Assembly: GCA_013365325.1 (NCBI GenBank)
Contig: JABVXV010000001.1
Coordinates: forward strand, 868,001 to 932,000
DNA length: 64,000 nt
Reading direction: 5' to 3'
DNA from: Dipetalonema caudispina
Lineage: Eukaryota > Nematoda > Chromadorea > Rhabditida > Onchocercidae
Shown here: piece after piece, positions 63,001 through 64,000 of the stretch
How positions within the stretch are numbered: the first letter of the stretch is position 1
Layout: every line of letters starts with the position of its first letter
Program-made: the position numbers and the translations under genes
The notes under the pieces: generated by a model
Database searches by the model: none
What the model was told of the DNA's origin: nothing
Seen by the model: only the letters and a program-made list of their open reading frames with translations

Positions 63001-63776
63001 AGAATGGAACAGAAGAGGAGCAAAGGTCAATGGGACGCGGGAAATGTAAGTGCAAAAAGTTGCAAAAATGAGTAAAATTTCTAATAATAAACAGATTCAC
63101 TAATTCATAAAAGTAAAATCAAACCTTTTTCAAATGCTTCAGCATGTTTCTTCAAAATTCTATAGGCAGGCAACAATTGTCTATTGCAGTTGGCAAAAAC
63201 TTTTTTTAAGAATTTTATATCATATTGCTCAAATTTTCGCGACAAAAAAGCCTAAAAAATACAATTAGAGTGCTAAATTTGATAGTATTTCCTCTAATAT
63301 GTCTTCATTGAAATAAATGAATCGAGTTTGGAACTGATACAATCTTCTTCGTTTAAAAAAATCGAAGAAAGAAATTTTAAAAAATTAAAATAAATTTTTG
63401 AAAGGCATTAGAAACTATTAGGAACAAAGTCTCGCTTGAATAAATAAACATTTCTGTAACATTCAAGTAAATATTTCATCATCTACAAACCAAATATTAT
63501 ACTGTAACTAATTTCTTATTTAAAAAAATTTTTAATCAGTAAAAAATCCAACAGTTAACAAACCATCGCATGTTTCATATAAATTTCATCCGTTTCACGC
63601 TTTTTCTCAAAAAATATTTTTGGATTGGGGTATATCGTCAGAAATTTAACAAAATCAAATGGTTCCCCATCTTCACCGAGATAAGCTTTGCGACGTAATT
63701 CGGCGTACTCACGACGTACACGTTGTTTGATTGTTGGATAATTATATTCAAAAAGATCTAAATAATCATCTTTTAC
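60099..63776 (-). CDS. RNF216: RNF216/TRIAD3-type RBR E3 ubiquitin ligase, 3' part
   Basis: RBR ligases take ubiquitin from an E2 onto a RING2 cysteine before passing it to the substrate. Eight exons join in phase: 63776-63564, 63251-63125, 61989-61798, 61601-61483, 61123-60993, 60908-60768, 60512-60402, 60288-60099, giving 407 residues; earlier exons lie right of the window. The first two exons encode a charged helical region (TIYPNPKIFFEKKRETDEIY) like the part before the RINGs in human RNF216. RING1 reads ECIICCENDHLEEDMIKCN then EFCKNCVEKH; a link ISCMDPSCTNGRFEIS matches human LSCMEGSCTCSFPTS. IBR: EFCPFCDFPASFDND and NADCQKESCRKCRKES. RING2: RTCPTCDKKITKETGCNKMT then CPCGTFFCYVC; the Cys of TGCNKM is the expected catalytic residue. 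The tail is basic and ends KPATKEN. Confidence 0.93.
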
Positions 63777-64000
63777 CTACAATACCGCAAAAGAGTGAGC
63801 TATTCTCTGTGCTACTTAATATAATAACAAAAATGTATTCCATCCGTATATCATTTCGTTATGTTTTGATAATGCTCCACAGTCAAATATAAAATATTAA
63901 TAAGTTTGTAATTAAACAAAACTGAAAAATTGCCCAAAACTGACGCTCAACAATGGTTTCTACGCTGTTCATAGATTTTGTTATGATCAGATCGTAAACA

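Overview
This window is nuclear DNA of a nematode, most likely a spirurid or filarial species. The DNA is AT-rich. Genes are split into short exons by introns that mostly begin GTAAG/GTATG and end TTTTCAG, and several start codons sit a few bases after such an acceptor, as expected for spliced-leader trans-splicing. I rebuilt gene models by hand by joining exons in phase and comparing the products with families I know. The species is not proven.

Layout, left to right. 1-1913 (-): 5' part of RNA polymerase III subunit RPC6/POLR3F. 4650-12480 (-): TCF25/Rqc1 homologue in 11 exons; its 2.5 kb last intron holds most of a small single-pass membrane protein gene on the + strand. 13218-14168 (+): ribosomal protein eL13. 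15588-17397 (-): TPPP/p25-alpha. 25123-28029 (-): FHA-domain SNIP1. 29747-34194 (+): RIC-19/ICA69 arfaptin-like protein. 34614-35751 (-): 76-residue CFAP97-domain protein. 41235-41720: unexplained GC-rich, coding-like island. 44152-48229 (+): MTSS1-like I-BAR protein. 49687-52241 (-): mitochondrial dicarboxylate carrier SLC25A10. 54429-55842 (+): nematode Clc-like four-TM protein carrying a one-base frameshift. 56269-57919 (-): secreted class 3 lipase. 60099-63776 (-): 3' part of the RNF216/TRIAD3 ubiquitin ligase.

These are mainly housekeeping or cell-biology genes with unrelated jobs (Pol III transcription, ribosome quality control, translation, microtubules, RNA processing, dense-core vesicles, membrane bending, metabolite transport, ubiquitination). 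They are not an operon: strands alternate. The run eL13-TPPP-SNIP1-RIC19 matches, from memory, genes that lie together on C. elegans cosmid C32E8, so it looks like conserved microsynteny. Gene deserts of 2-8 kb are AT-rich and hold microsatellites, a 46-bp minisatellite and little else I can support.

I see no novel multi-gene system. The points most worth checking are the nested antisense membrane gene, the minisatellite whose units each carry a consensus 5' splice site, the GC-rich island, the CFAP97 micro-gene, two probable GC-AG introns, and the homopolymer frameshift in the Clc-like gene.
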